A stretch of DNA of 64,000 nt from Panicum virgatum. Taxonomy: Eukaryota > Streptophyta > Magnoliopsida > Poales > Poaceae. A program made the position numbers and the translations under genes. Below are positions 11,267 through 23,004 of the stretch, one piece after another (position 1 is the first letter of the stretch; each line of letters starts with the position of its first letter). Where the stretch lies: NCBI RefSeq assembly GCF_016808335.1, contig NC_053149.1:38580118-38644117 (forward strand), given 5' to 3'. A model generated the notes under the pieces. The model made no database searches. It was not told the DNA's origin and was given only the letters and a program-made list of their open reading frames with translations.

Positions 11267-14200
11267 GCCTACCCCCCTTAAAAAGAATCTCGTCCCGAGA
11301 TTCAGGTGAATAAGCTTAATGTGGGAAGTGTGTGTCTCTTTGGTTGGTGAAACCAGAAGATAGACATTATTATCGACTTCGAGTTCCAAGGGTTTTCTCT
11401 TTTTATCAAAATAACTCATTTGGCTAGAGTGTTCAGCTCTAAGATTTTCTTGTATTATCTTTGGTTGTTATTCAGCCTAATGATTAAGTCTGGTCCGAAT
11501 ATTTAGTGGTCTTCGGTATAGCATTATGAGATATATTTAGCGAGAACTTTTGCCTAGGATCTTGATATATTTCGTTAATGCCCAAGTGGTTGGAAAACTT
11601 TGGAGAGAGGTGACCTATCAAGAATTGGTTTTCAGAGATCATGATTCATTTTATCCACTATGGAGATTCGAACGATAAAATTATATCCTTATCGTAGTAA
11701 AACATTTAGGCTTCTCCATTCTTTAGCAGAGCTTGTGCTTGACGATTTTTTTTTTCAGGACAGATTCTGGGTAGTTGATAGAATTGATCATAACTGATGA
11801 ATCCAAAGTCCTAAAATTCTCAAATTTTTATGGTAGGTGCCTAAGATAATTGTGATCATTTTCTCTAGTCAACTCTAACTCAGAAACAGAGCTTAAGATA
11901 GTCAAATCCTTAAATGTTTGCAGGAAGGTTGACCCAAATTTCAGACTGAACAGAGGGCTAGTATTTTGACTGTAAGTACCAAACCACTTGAAATAAAATT
12001 CTCAAATTTTTTTTCAGTAGCTTCTAGACTTAGTTATCAGCAACTTTCATGTTTAACGTTTTCTCAGGAAAAGCGTTTAAGTGGGTCGAAAATTCATGTG
12101 GCCAGACTGCTACAAGTTGACAGGATCATAGGGGTTTACCACAAGACTGAATTTTGTGGGTTACACTTCTCCAAAATTTCTCAAAATTTTACAGCAGTAA
12201 GGAGATTTGTTTTAATACATTTTGTTCCACAGGCTCAACTTATTTTGAGGTAGTTGGCCAGGTCTAAGATTTGTGTTTTCCTTCTGTACCTGCTGGTCGG
12301 CTTACATCTGACAGCTTTCTAGTATGAAGATCTTATTCTTCGGTAGAAACAAACTTTTCTCAAGACATTCTTGCTCAAGATGATTTAATGGAGTTGGTAC
12401 ATGTTTTGAGAAAAATGCACACTAGTTCAATGTCATGATGTATGGTGGAGATGCCAATATGTCATGAGATTGATGATACACATTGATAAGTTAGGTGCAG
12501 GTGTTTGGTTGTAATGAAGCAACGCACCTAGGTAATATATGTGTGGGGGTGCACTGCACAGATAAAATGATCTATGCATTGATGACATGATGCACATGGC
12601 ATGATGCATTTGTCATGATACTATTGAATGATGGGCGTTTTCCTGGTGTATAACTTCTGATGCACATGGTTTTCATGCATGATGGGGTATATCTATTTGG
12701 TAGGATGATCATGCAGGTGGCCATGCGGTGCTCAGGTTGTAATGTAGGTTAGCTACTAGTAGGTCAGGCAAGTACTCTTAATTTTTGTTGAACCAGGATA
12801 GAACTCAAACAATTCAACACATTATTCGGGTTGCAAGAAAATAGATTGCCACGGAGTCGCTATCACAGACCAAGATACCAGCACGCACCTAGTAGCACAA
12901 TCGTGTTGCGGTAGCACACACGAGGCCCTAGGTTCCGTCACGGCACCTTAGGTTAGTGACGAGCACCACAACAAGGTAAAAACATAGCAACCCAATTAAT
13001 GCTCGGGGCAAGAAAGGAAGATGAAGAGCCAGATAATATTCACAATTCCTTCCCAGATGCATATGTGATTTAAATCGTGGGAATGTAATAACAATGCATC
13101 GGTAGTACTTTTGCTACAAGTATTGCATGAATGTTGCAGTCATGATTATGCATGATATTCTAGCATTTTTGTGCACCTATTTTTTTTTGTTTTCAAAAGA
13201 CCCATTTGAGCAAGAAGGGCAATGAGAATTCCTTCATCTCATCCAAGTAATTTCAGTCATTCCTTGTGTCATTCTTCTTTTTGTTCAGCTATTGATAACC
13301 AGCATCCTGAGGTTGGAGAACATTGCGCTTCAACAATATGGAAGGGTTAACACTAGCAATATGGTCCCTAACATTGGTATGATTCAAAGGATAGATGGGC
13401 AGATGAGTAGAACTCGAAAGGCATGGTTAATCGAATGTGCAGGAAGCTGCAGGTTACGAGAAAACTCATAACTCGGATTCTGTTCATCCAAATGCCTTAA
13501 AATTTTGACAGGAGTTAGATAATTTCATGTGCTACAGCTTTGGTAGTCAACTCAGAGGCTAATTCTAAGAGTAAGATGGTCGAAATTGTCCATTACTACA
13601 CCTCTGGTTTTCTGAAAAGAGTCTCTGTATTTAGGCCATAACTCCTACTATATACATCTAATGAATTTGAAATTTTGTAGGCATGTAGATTAGGATGTTT
13701 GGAGCAACTTTGGTATTCAACCCCAAGGATAAAACAATGGTTAAGATGGTTGAAATATTCGGTCTTTGCTTCTCTGTTCTAGCTGTTTTCAGCAGGCTGG
13801 GCAATAGTGTTTTGCCTATAACTTGGAGTATACTAACATTAAGAAGATGAAAATTTGTGAGAATTTAGGTCATGAAATTTTGTGACCACTTTGTTGTTCA
13901 ACTCACAGATAAGAAGAGTCATCTACAAGGGTGAAAATTTCAGCAATATCCTGTGGAGTTTAGACTAGACAATGAGAGTTCAATTGTTCCGGAAGCAACC
14001 TTAGAGTTTCATAACTCGAAATTTAGGGGTCCAAAAATTTTTGAAATTTTTCTAGGACATGTATTAAGTAATTGTGAACAACTTTTCTAGTCAAGACTAA
14101 GTCTAATTAAAACCTTATGATGGTCTTTTCCCTAAAAGTCTTCCTTACTGTATGTCCAGAAAATTCAGCGAACAGAGAGCTAGTGTTTTCTTCACCAAGG

Positions 14201-15533
14201 ACAATATACTTGGTCAAAAATTCTCAAACTTTTACAGAAGATGCCCAAGATAGTGAGGAACATTTAATTTAGTCATTGCTAAGGCTAGTTCAGATCCTAA
14301 CAAGGTGATATGCTCAAGGTTTTGAAGTGATGTCAAACCAGAAAACAGATTGTCCAGAGAAAGAGTAATTTGACCATATCTACCAAACCAGTAGGCAAAG
14401 ATAATTAAAAATTTTACAGTGAGTTCTTTATTAAGTTACCTACAACTTTTGTGTTGAACGATTTTTCAGATGAGCAACTTAAGATTGTTGAAAAATTCAC
14501 TTTAGACAGATTGCTCTAATTTGACAGATTTGCAGAAGGTTACTCTAAATTTGAAAACACTAAGGTAGAGGACTTCAAAAATTCTCATATTTTTACAGAA
14601 GCTTGGAATTTTGCGTAGATACATTTCATCTTACAGACCAAACTCATTTTGAGGTAATCTTCATATTTTCAAAATTCGAGGAATCCAGAATTTCAGATTT
14701 TTTACAGATTACCTAAATGATCCTTAATGATGGATTTGTAACCTTTTTGATTGGGATTTCTTTTAAACATTTCTTTGCTAAAGGTTTAGGGATGAATGCA
14801 GATCCTAATCGTCCTCACCAAGAAAAGAATTGCCAAGTAACCTTGGTCTTACTCAATTGAATTTGGTGGCATACATATTACGTCTCTCACTATATAGCTA
14901 CTCGATATAGCTAGATAGCCTAGATTTCGAATTCGAGTTAGCGTACCTGCAGAAGATTTGATAAATATAAATTGAACCTTCCGTGCCAGCACTCACGAAA
15001 GCGTTCCCATACATTACCGATCACTATAGAGCCGGCATCCATACAATTACCGCCGTATGGACAACGTTAAGCATACGTTATCGAAATAACGTATTGACTG
15101 TGTACCGTCTTTGACGGGGAATTTAATTCCAATTTTGAACCATTACTCCCCATATAATCAACCGGAGTTGGTATATGGGCAGCAGCTCAAGTAGGCTACT
15201 GCTTGAGCTCCAGCATTCGGCTCGCATCACCGACGGGAAGGTCAGACTCCCTCAGCTGACTGAGTAAGCATACCTTCGCGGCGACGATGTAGTTGCAGAA
15301 TTTAAATTGCGGAATTTAAATACTGAAAAGTAATGTGCTGGAAGTTAGCCATACAAAATAAGCCACCTGATTATACCCATAAGATCCCCTAGGGCTTTAC
15401 GTTCTAGACTTGTCCTTGGAGATCCTAAATTCTCTCAAAAACTTTAGTAGTCTTGAAGTCAAGTTTTAAGGTTTGTTGTTAGAAAACAAGGGTTGCCATC
15501 TCTGGTAGGCTGTCTGCGAGCTCTGATGCCAGC
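11267..15533 (-). mobile_element. LARD internal domain, copy 2, non-coding
   Basis: This copy is collinear with 2542-6808 at an offset of 8725. The differences I noticed are few: A at 2588 is C here (11313), and beyond the domain one C/T difference lies near 7689 versus 16414. It has the same polypurine tract, hairpin, degenerate repeats (about 11675-12260 and 13415-14715) and primer site (15520-15531). No coding region is seen. Confidence 0.75.
15520..15531 (-). promoter_or_regulatory. Primer binding site, tRNA-Met-like, copy 2
   Basis: This is identical to the site at 6795-6806: TGGCATCAGAGC on the minus strand, two bases from the end of the LTR at 15534. Confidence 0.75.
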
Positions 15534-18500
15534 TGTGGCGGAACCACCCAAACTAACTGGGCCCGGGTGCACTGATCTTTGTTGCTAAGCAACTCTGACC
15601 CAAATTGGCACTCACCGGTAGTTCCTCGAGTGAAGCCTCGATAAAAGCCACGCTATTCCAGGATCAGCAGACAACACTCACACGAAGGTGAGCCCAGAGA
15701 TTACAACACAGAACATTTCATACATCTCAGAGTGATTGCAGCGGAAAGGAAATTTATTACAAACCATGTTCAAAGTAGTAAAGTTCTACAGAGTTCCATC
15801 TACTCGATTATTCAAGTCTCATTGCTCAGCGGAAGCATTAAAAGATAACTAGCGAGATAATGTGACGCATCGGTAAAGCCCGTACGAATGCGTCACTCAG
15901 CGGGAGGATGATCAGCACCAGCTGAAGGGCCATCCCACTCAACAGACCAACCCGGAGGCAAGGTACACGGCCAAGTAAGACTTGCAAACAGATCTTCAAA
16001 GTTAGTACCTGAAAAACAGTGCCACAAGCAAGGCTGAGTATACTAATACTCAGCAAGACTGACCCGTCTCCGGATATAACATAGTCCGATAACTAGACAT
16101 GCAAGGCTTTTTGGTTGGTGGGGTTTGTTTGCCAAAAATGCCGCTAAATGTTGATCCTTACTTTCAGATTTTACTTAGCCGGATTATAGTGGGATTAACC
16201 ATTCTAAATTTGCAACTAACTCTACACAAACATGGTAGAGCAATCATTTAATCAACCAGCAGTATTACCATCATCATGTTCCACTTGTTACTCTGTGTGA
16301 CCGAAAACATTAAGCAGTCTCATGCCGTGAGAGGCGGACGATTCTGAATCGGATTTCAACCTGGCCAGGGGAACCTAGACCACACGTATGGGAACCAAGT
16401 CACCCACACAACATTTCCCTTTTCTTTCCAGTCCGTGGATCCGGAACACCCTCCCCGACTACAGAGCCCGACGTCTCTGCACCTGTACGTCCGGACAAAA
16501 ATAAAACCTACTTCTACCAAGAGGGTGCGAGATCGTTCCACTCGCTGGTCCAATCAGGTACTTCAGCTTACCGATTACCATATTTCTCGGTATGTGGCTA
16601 GTACTTTCAAACGCTTAACGAAATGAGCCACACCCCGCGACCTTAGCCATTTTTGACTACACCAGCGGGGTATCACAACTACACAATCCCGCCCGTTGTC
16701 CTTATATTTCAGCAGGAATTAAAGTCAGTCAACTCCTATAATCCCGCGAAAGGCAGGAAACCTCTCGACTTTTACCGTACCTAGTTAGCGGGGCAACTAG
16801 TCGAGAAAAAGATCCGGATAACAAACATAGGTACCTAGTGATCATGCACCTAAGGTTTTCGATCAACTCCTAGAAAACGTAAATGCGCAATAAAATTATT
16901 ACAACATACACAAATAGTAAGATGAATATAATGCGTAAAATAATGGGATTATGCACCGGGGCTTGCCTTCTTGGGCACTGTTCAAAAGTAGCCTTGGGCT
17001 CTTCCGAACATTGGTTCGGGTCTTGATTCAAGCCAGTACAACTAAGGGAGACACTCTCCGGAGTGGTAGTATTCGCGGGCACCAACTCGTAATCACCGTC
17101 GAGTAGATTTACCGTTTCTATATGCATGCAGAAATGATATTGTTACAACATGATATAACATATTTCTTTCCTTCACTATAAAGTTGTAGTCCAGAATAAC
17201 ACGTGTTTGTTGTGGTGGTCTTAGTTAACTCTATTTTCTGGGCAATCGTTTATAGAGTAGTTCTTAATTTCACCTTACTTCAAAAAAAGAGCTGTGTGTT
17301 TTGATTTTCATTCTTATCATTAAAACATAGCAGACTTTCACTATTTCATAGCAACCAATTTACTCATGAGCTAGTGATGAAAAACTAAAGTAACTCGGAT
17401 CAGGTACTTTAGCATCTATGGTATAGTTTTCAGCATCTAACCATAAAGTAATTAACCATAACAAAGCATGTAAGTAGATTACTCTAGTTGCTTCACCTTT
17501 TTGCACAGCAAGTTTGACATGGGTTCTGGTGCTACAAATTTTATGGTAGCATCTACCAAGCATATACTCAGTACTGTAATTTTTCCAGATTTTATTCATT
17601 TATACATCTGAGGTAATAAAAAGAACAAAAACAATAAGCCATTAAATAAGATTAATTCTCCCGAGAGTTGTACTAGGGATATGGTTCTCAAATTTTTACC
17701 AGAGCCTACTCATGAGCTAGAAATACTCCAAAAAAATTATCGAGCTTTATAACCACCAGATAATTTAGTTATGCATTTAACTTAACATGATTTAGCATAA
17801 ATTTCTCAAGGTGCATTTAGCCAGTACTGCATATGAACATTTTATTACAGATAGAACATACTCTGAACAAGATCATGTCCAAAAATCAAGATCAGTTATG
17901 GTGTATATTACTCAGAACCAAAATAGTAAATCTAGCCCTAAGATGCTAAGCATGATTATTCACCAAAGCAAAACTCAGTAAATGCAGCTCAAAATTTTTA
18001 GACAGGAATACAGAGCTAAAAAGAGACTTCATAAATAAATATAAATTTTTCTGAGCATAAGATCTATATATGAAGAATTAAGTTGATTAAACAAGCATAA
18101 ATCATGGTATATAGAAAATGAACTCTAATAAATATGAAATTTAGGGATTAACAGTGTTTCAGTTTCACATGCATGCAGTAAAAATTCCAGAGCAAGTTCA
18201 TGTGCATATGTTCCAGTATTAAATCGAGAAAGCTAGCAATAGATTAGAGAATCTTGATTGTTCCAACATGATAAATGTTTTGGTTGGGTGTCATCTTTTT
18301 ACTGTGATCTTAATATTCCATTAGTGATAACATATCCAAAAATCAAGGTCATTTGCTGAGTATAACTTCATGAACATGCATAAGGTGATTTTCTTATTCT
18401 TTTTCTCAGATTAAAATAAATGCAAAATATGAACATGTGACTGTAACAAAAGTTGTAGTTCTTGTTCTAAGGATTCCATAACAGTTGAGTTTGCATTTTT

Positions 18501-19991
18501 ACGATTTTTCTACGATTTTCTAGGAATTTTTGAAGTTTGCTGTTTTGAGGTTCATGTACATTTTGCAGTTGGACCCCTGGAAATTTCGTGTCTTTTAACT
18601 TGGGGTCCCTGGCGGAAGTACAGAACAGGGGAGGGGTAAGGGCGGCCGGATTCCGGCGATGTCCGGCCCCGGCGGCGTGGGCTAGGGTGGGGAAAAGGTA
18701 GAGGAGCTCGAGAGCTACCTGAGGGTACCTTGGGTTGGGGCTGGGGCGACTCGAGGCGGCGGCTCCACAGGAGCAGGCGGCCGACGGTGGTTGGTGGCGG
18801 CGGTGGCGCCACTCCGGCGAGGGAAAGGTGGCGGGGCTTGGCCGGTGAGGTGCAGGGCGGTGAGAGGAACCCGTTCAGGGGCTCTATTGGAGCCGAGGAG
18901 GGGCGGAACGGTGGCTCTACGGAGCTCCGGCGGCGTCCGGCAATGGTGGCGATGGCCGGCGGCCTTGCTGGGCACGCGCGAGGGGCTGGGCTCTGCCCTT
19001 TATAGGCCCGGAAGGAGGGGGAGGCTGGGCGCACGCTAGCTGGGGGAGGGCCGCCCGGTGCAGCTCGGGCAGGGGCACGCGGTGACCGGCGAGGGCGTCG
19101 GCGTGGCGAGCAGAGGACGCGGCGGGGCGCGTGTCGAGCTCCGGTAGCGCCAGAAGGTAGCGGGTTTGGGAAAACCAGGGGCGCACGAGGTGGTTTCGGC
19201 CTGGGAGCTCGGCACCTGTCCGCCCAGGTGGCCGGCGCCGGCGTACGGCATCGCCGGTGGACGAGGTGCAGGGAGACGGAGGTTGAAGAACCGGCCAGTG
19301 GCAATCTCGTAAATAAACCGAAGTTCCAAAATCAGTTCTGTAATTTCAAATTTTCTCCCTCTTCTTGGCTCCAAATGAAAAAGTGTTGAATACCACTTTT
19401 GCTCAGTTTTTCGAGATCTACAACTTTCGTGTTATGCACTTTTTCATTAGAGCAATGGTTTGAGAGTTATTTAATTATTTCAAAAACTGTCATTTAAGGT
19501 ACTTATCATTTCATGTGAATTTTGCCACTTTTACTCCTAGGCTTCAACTAGGTTTTTGTTTATCATGACATGTTGAATATGCCTATTAATTTTCATAGGC
19601 TTCCTTGCATTGGTTTGAAGTTATTTTAACTTCCTTATTACTAGAAATTGAACTCTTGTTTATTTAATTTGTTTGAATTAGTAGCTCTTCAAAAATCCAA
19701 GAATGGTTCCAATGATCTTTGCATTTGAGGGCTTTTCAGTTTGGGTTTGATTTGCATAGAAAGTTTATAGCTCATTAGGAAAGATGTATTCTAGTGCCTT
19801 ATTCCCACTCATGTCAAGTCAAGTTTAAAAGTGTACCAAATATTGTTTTTCAAACACATTGCACTCAAACACATGCACACAAGTTTGCAAGAACTAGACA
19901 TAGGGTTCTTATCTAAGTTTTCTTAGCTTATTTGTGTGTGAAGTTATGTTAATTGCCTGGCTTTGGTTAAACTGACACCATAGGTGTCACA
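15534..19991 (-). repeat. LARD LTR, copy 3 (complete, 4458 bp)
   Basis: The length and ends match 6809-11266, with the TATA box at 18997-19006. Comparison by eye with copy 2 shows almost no differences, so the two LTRs separated very recently or are kept alike by recombination. Confidence 0.85.
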
Positions 19992-21717
19992 GCCTACCCC
20001 CCTTAAAAAGAATCTCGTCCCGAGATTCAGGTGAATAAGCTTAATGTGGGAAGTGTGTGTCTCTTTGGTTGGTGAAACCAGAAGATAGACATTATTATCG
20101 ACTTCGAGTTCCAAGGGTTTTCTCTTTTTATCAAAATAACTCATTTGGCTAGAGTGTTCAGCTCTAAGATTTTCTTGTATTATCTTTGGTTGTTATTCAG
20201 CCTAATGATTAAGTCTGGTCCGAATATTTAGTGGTCTTCGGTATAGCATTATGAGATATATTTAGCGAGAACTTTTGCCTAGGATCTTGATATATTTCGT
20301 TAATGCCCAAGTGGTTGGAAAACTTTGGAGAGAGGTGACCTATCAAGAATTGGTTTTCAGAGATCATGATTCATTTTATCCACTATGGAGATTCGAACGA
20401 TAAAATTATATCCTTATCGTAGTAAAACATTTAGGCTTCTCCATTCTTTAGCAGAGCTTGTGCTTGACGATTTTTTTTTTCAGGACAGATTCTGGGTAGT
20501 TGATAGAATTGATCATAACTGATGAATCCAAAGTCCTAAAATTCTCAAATTTTTATGGTAGGTGCCTAAGATAATTGTGATCATTTTCTCTAGTCAACTC
20601 TAACTCAGAAACAGAGCTTAAGATAGTCAAATCCTTAAATGTTTGCAGGAAGGTTGACCCAAATTTCAGACTGAACAGAGGGCTAGTATTTTGACTGTAA
20701 GTACCAAACCACTTGAAATAAAATTCTCAAATTTTTTTTCAGTAGCTTCTAGACTTAGTTATCAGCAACTTTCATGTTTAACGTTTTCTCAGGAAAAGCG
20801 TTTAAGTGGGTCGAAAATTCATGTGGCCAGACTGCTACAAGTTGACAGGATCATAGGGGTTTACCACAAGACTGAATTTTGTGGGTTACACTTCTCCAAA
20901 ATTTCTCAAAATTTTACAGCAGTAAGGAGATTTGTTTTAATACATTTTGTTCCACAGGCTCAACTTATTTTGAGGTAGTTGGCCAGGTCTAAGATTTGTG
21001 TTTTCCTTCTGTACCTGCTGGTCGGCTTACATCTGACAGCTTTCTAGTATGAAGATCTTATTCTTCGGTAGAAACAAACTTTTCTCAAGACATTCTTGCT
21101 CAAGATGATTTAATGGAGTTGGTACATGTTTTGAGAAAAATGCACACTAGTTCAATGTCATGATGTATGGTGGAGATGCCAATATGTCATGAGATTGATG
21201 ATACACATTGATAAGTTAGGTGCAGGTGTTTGGTTGTAATGAAGCAACGCACCTAGGTAATATATGTGTGGGGGTGCACTGCACAGATAAAATGATCTAT
21301 GCATTGATGACATGATGCACATGGCATGATGCATTTGTCATGATACTATTGAATGATGGGCGTTTTCCTGGTGTATAACTTCTGATGCACATGGTTTTCA
21401 TGCATGATGGGGTATATCTATTTGGTAGGATGATCATGCAGGTGGCCATGCGGTGCTCAGGTTGTAATGTAGGTTAGCTACTAGTAGGTCAGGCAAGTAC
21501 TCTTAATTTTTGTTGAACCAGGATAGAACTCAAACAATTCAACACATTATTCGGGTTGCAAGAAAATAGATTGCCACAGAGTCGCTATCACAGACCAAGA
21601 TACCAGCACGCACCTAGTAGCACAATCGTGTTGCGGTAGCACACACGAGGCCCTAGGTTCCGTCACGGCACCTTAGGTTAGTGACGAACACCACAACAAG
21701 GTAAAAACATAGCAACC
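19992..21717 (-). mobile_element. LARD internal domain, copy 3, truncated
   Basis: Only the 3' 1.7 kb of the internal domain is present (polypurine tract and the first repeat block). It matches copy 1 up to AGCAACC at 21711-21717 and then switches to unrelated sequence. The primer site and the 5' LTR of this unit are lost. Two substitutions relative to the other copies lie near the break (CCACAGAG for CCACGGAG, GACGAACA for GACGAGCA). Confidence 0.8.
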
Positions 21718-22313
21718 TACTACTCTGACTAGTTAACGAGCTAACTACTGACTTGATCTGCTTTTGCGGCTAGAAGAGGAAGGACTTCAGAAAGGGATGA
21801 GAGGGGAGTCCAATGGCAACCTGCACTACTGCTATGAAAATACCCAAACGTGGTGGACTAAAAAGGACGGATAGGGCTGTCACCACCTACCGACTACCAC
21901 AACGGTTCCGTGGGGTGGAACACAACCTGAGATAACTACCAAGCCTGGGCACCACGCCTATAACTCTCGAGCTACTTGCTCCTGCCGTATACTTAGATAG
22001 AAAGCAACCTCAAATAAGTAGAACTTGCTACTTACGCATACTCAGGATCCCGCAGATCAAAGTAAATACTTAACAAGTAACTAAGACAGAAAGTAAAGCT
22101 AGCGAAAAACTAAAGTTGAGACAAGGAACTTACTCAAATATATTCCTCCGAGGTGGATACAAAGTGGAGTAAGACCGAGAGAACTCGAGTCCGCTCCTTT
22201 CAGCTCGGCTTTCACCAGAGCACTCACCTCACTCTCTTCCTACTCAACACAAGAGTGTATCAAGAGACTATCTTCTCTATGGATTGATGTGTGTTACAAG
22301 AGGGGTGTGGTGC

Positions 22314-22323
22314 TCTATTTATA
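22314..22323 (-). promoter_or_regulatory. TATA box of Athila LTR E
   Basis: The minus strand reads TATAAATAG about 690 nt from the LTR 5' end, with two GGCCGGCC motifs roughly 110-140 nt upstream. Confidence 0.5.
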
Positions 22324-22967
22324 CTGCTCTATGGTCGGTACTGGACTGAGCATCGGTTGCATGCAGGTAAGTTTGTTGTGCTTGTCTATCACGCCAAGAG
22401 AGAGCTTTAGAGGCCGCCAGGTGAGGACGGCCGGCCTCCTCTAGGCCGGCCGGCCTGGGGATGTGGCCACCTGACCACCGCCTTTGCGTGGATGCTTTGG
22501 ATCTTCTCTTGGAGTCGGGGGAAGTTGCGTAGCCTCAACGGTGACAGTTAGAGGCCGGCCGGCCTGGCTCTGGCTCGGCTCGGGCTTATGTTATTCTGGC
22601 ACGTTGTTCTCAAGGCCCACATTGCTTCTCATGTTGAATTGGGTTCTGAATCTTCGAGTTACCTTTGGATTTGGGCTCAACTCCACTTGGTTCAAGCCTT
22701 TCAGCCTTGACTTGTGAGATTTGCCGAGAACACGTTGGTGTGACTTGATCTTGGGCTCAAGCCACTCTCCACGAAGTTGCATGACAAAGTTTTGCAGGGG
22801 TAGGCCGGCCGGCCTGGTCTAGGCCGGCCGGCTTGGGGTTCACCCCGTTTTGGCTCATTTTTGTATATGTTGCTCCTGTATTCAAATAATCACCAAAACT
22901 TGTGGAACTTGTTAATGTTAGTAAAAATCATAAAAATATAGTTCTAAAAGTATGAAATCCGAAGGAA

Positions 22968-23004
22968 TGTTGGCGGTAAAAACCATCAAAATCGACCGCC
23001 AACA
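22968..23004 (-). other. Terminal hairpin of LTR E
   Basis: TGTTGGCGGT and ACCGCCAACA form a perfect 10-bp inverted repeat at the 5' end of the LTR, separated by 17 nt. Related hairpins begin both LTRs of element D with different bases in the arms. Confidence 0.65.

Larger units (their letters stand above)
1..21717 (-). mobile_element. Tandem array of a non-coding large-LTR retrotransposon (LARD-like), 8725-bp unit
   Basis: The sequence repeats with a period of 8725 bp (8724 before one A-run difference near 290): position 1 matches 8725, and 1102, 9827 and 18552 match each other. The unit divides into an internal domain (2542-6808) and an LTR (6809-11266). The boundaries are a polypurine tract followed by TGTGACACC at one end and CCGCCACA-GC followed by a tRNA-Met-like primer site at the other, both read on the minus strand. 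No gag or pol domain is found on either strand, only small spurious frames. An LTR of about 4.5 kb with a conserved non-coding interior is the definition of a LARD. The copies differ by only a handful of changes that I could find. The left end runs out of the window inside an LTR; the right end stops abruptly at 21717. Confidence 0.85.
21718..23004 (-). repeat. Athila-type LTR (E), 3'-truncated
   Basis: The minus-strand LTR start is TGTTGGCGGTCG at 23004, followed on the plus strand by Tat pol sequence beginning GCGAG, the probable target duplication (23005-23009). Its order of conserved blocks (a CTGTCACCACCT block, a GGGC(A)CCACG block, a TATA box and a CACCAAAACT block) follows the solo LTR at 33337-34590, so it belongs to the same broad group. 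Several GGCCGGCC motifs lie upstream of the TATA box (about 22427-22456, 22553-22564, 22803-22833). The LTR 3' end is missing because the sequence joins the LARD array at 21717/21718. It was inserted in copy A of the Tat element. Whether it is a solo LTR or the remnant of a full element cannot be told. Confidence 0.7.
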
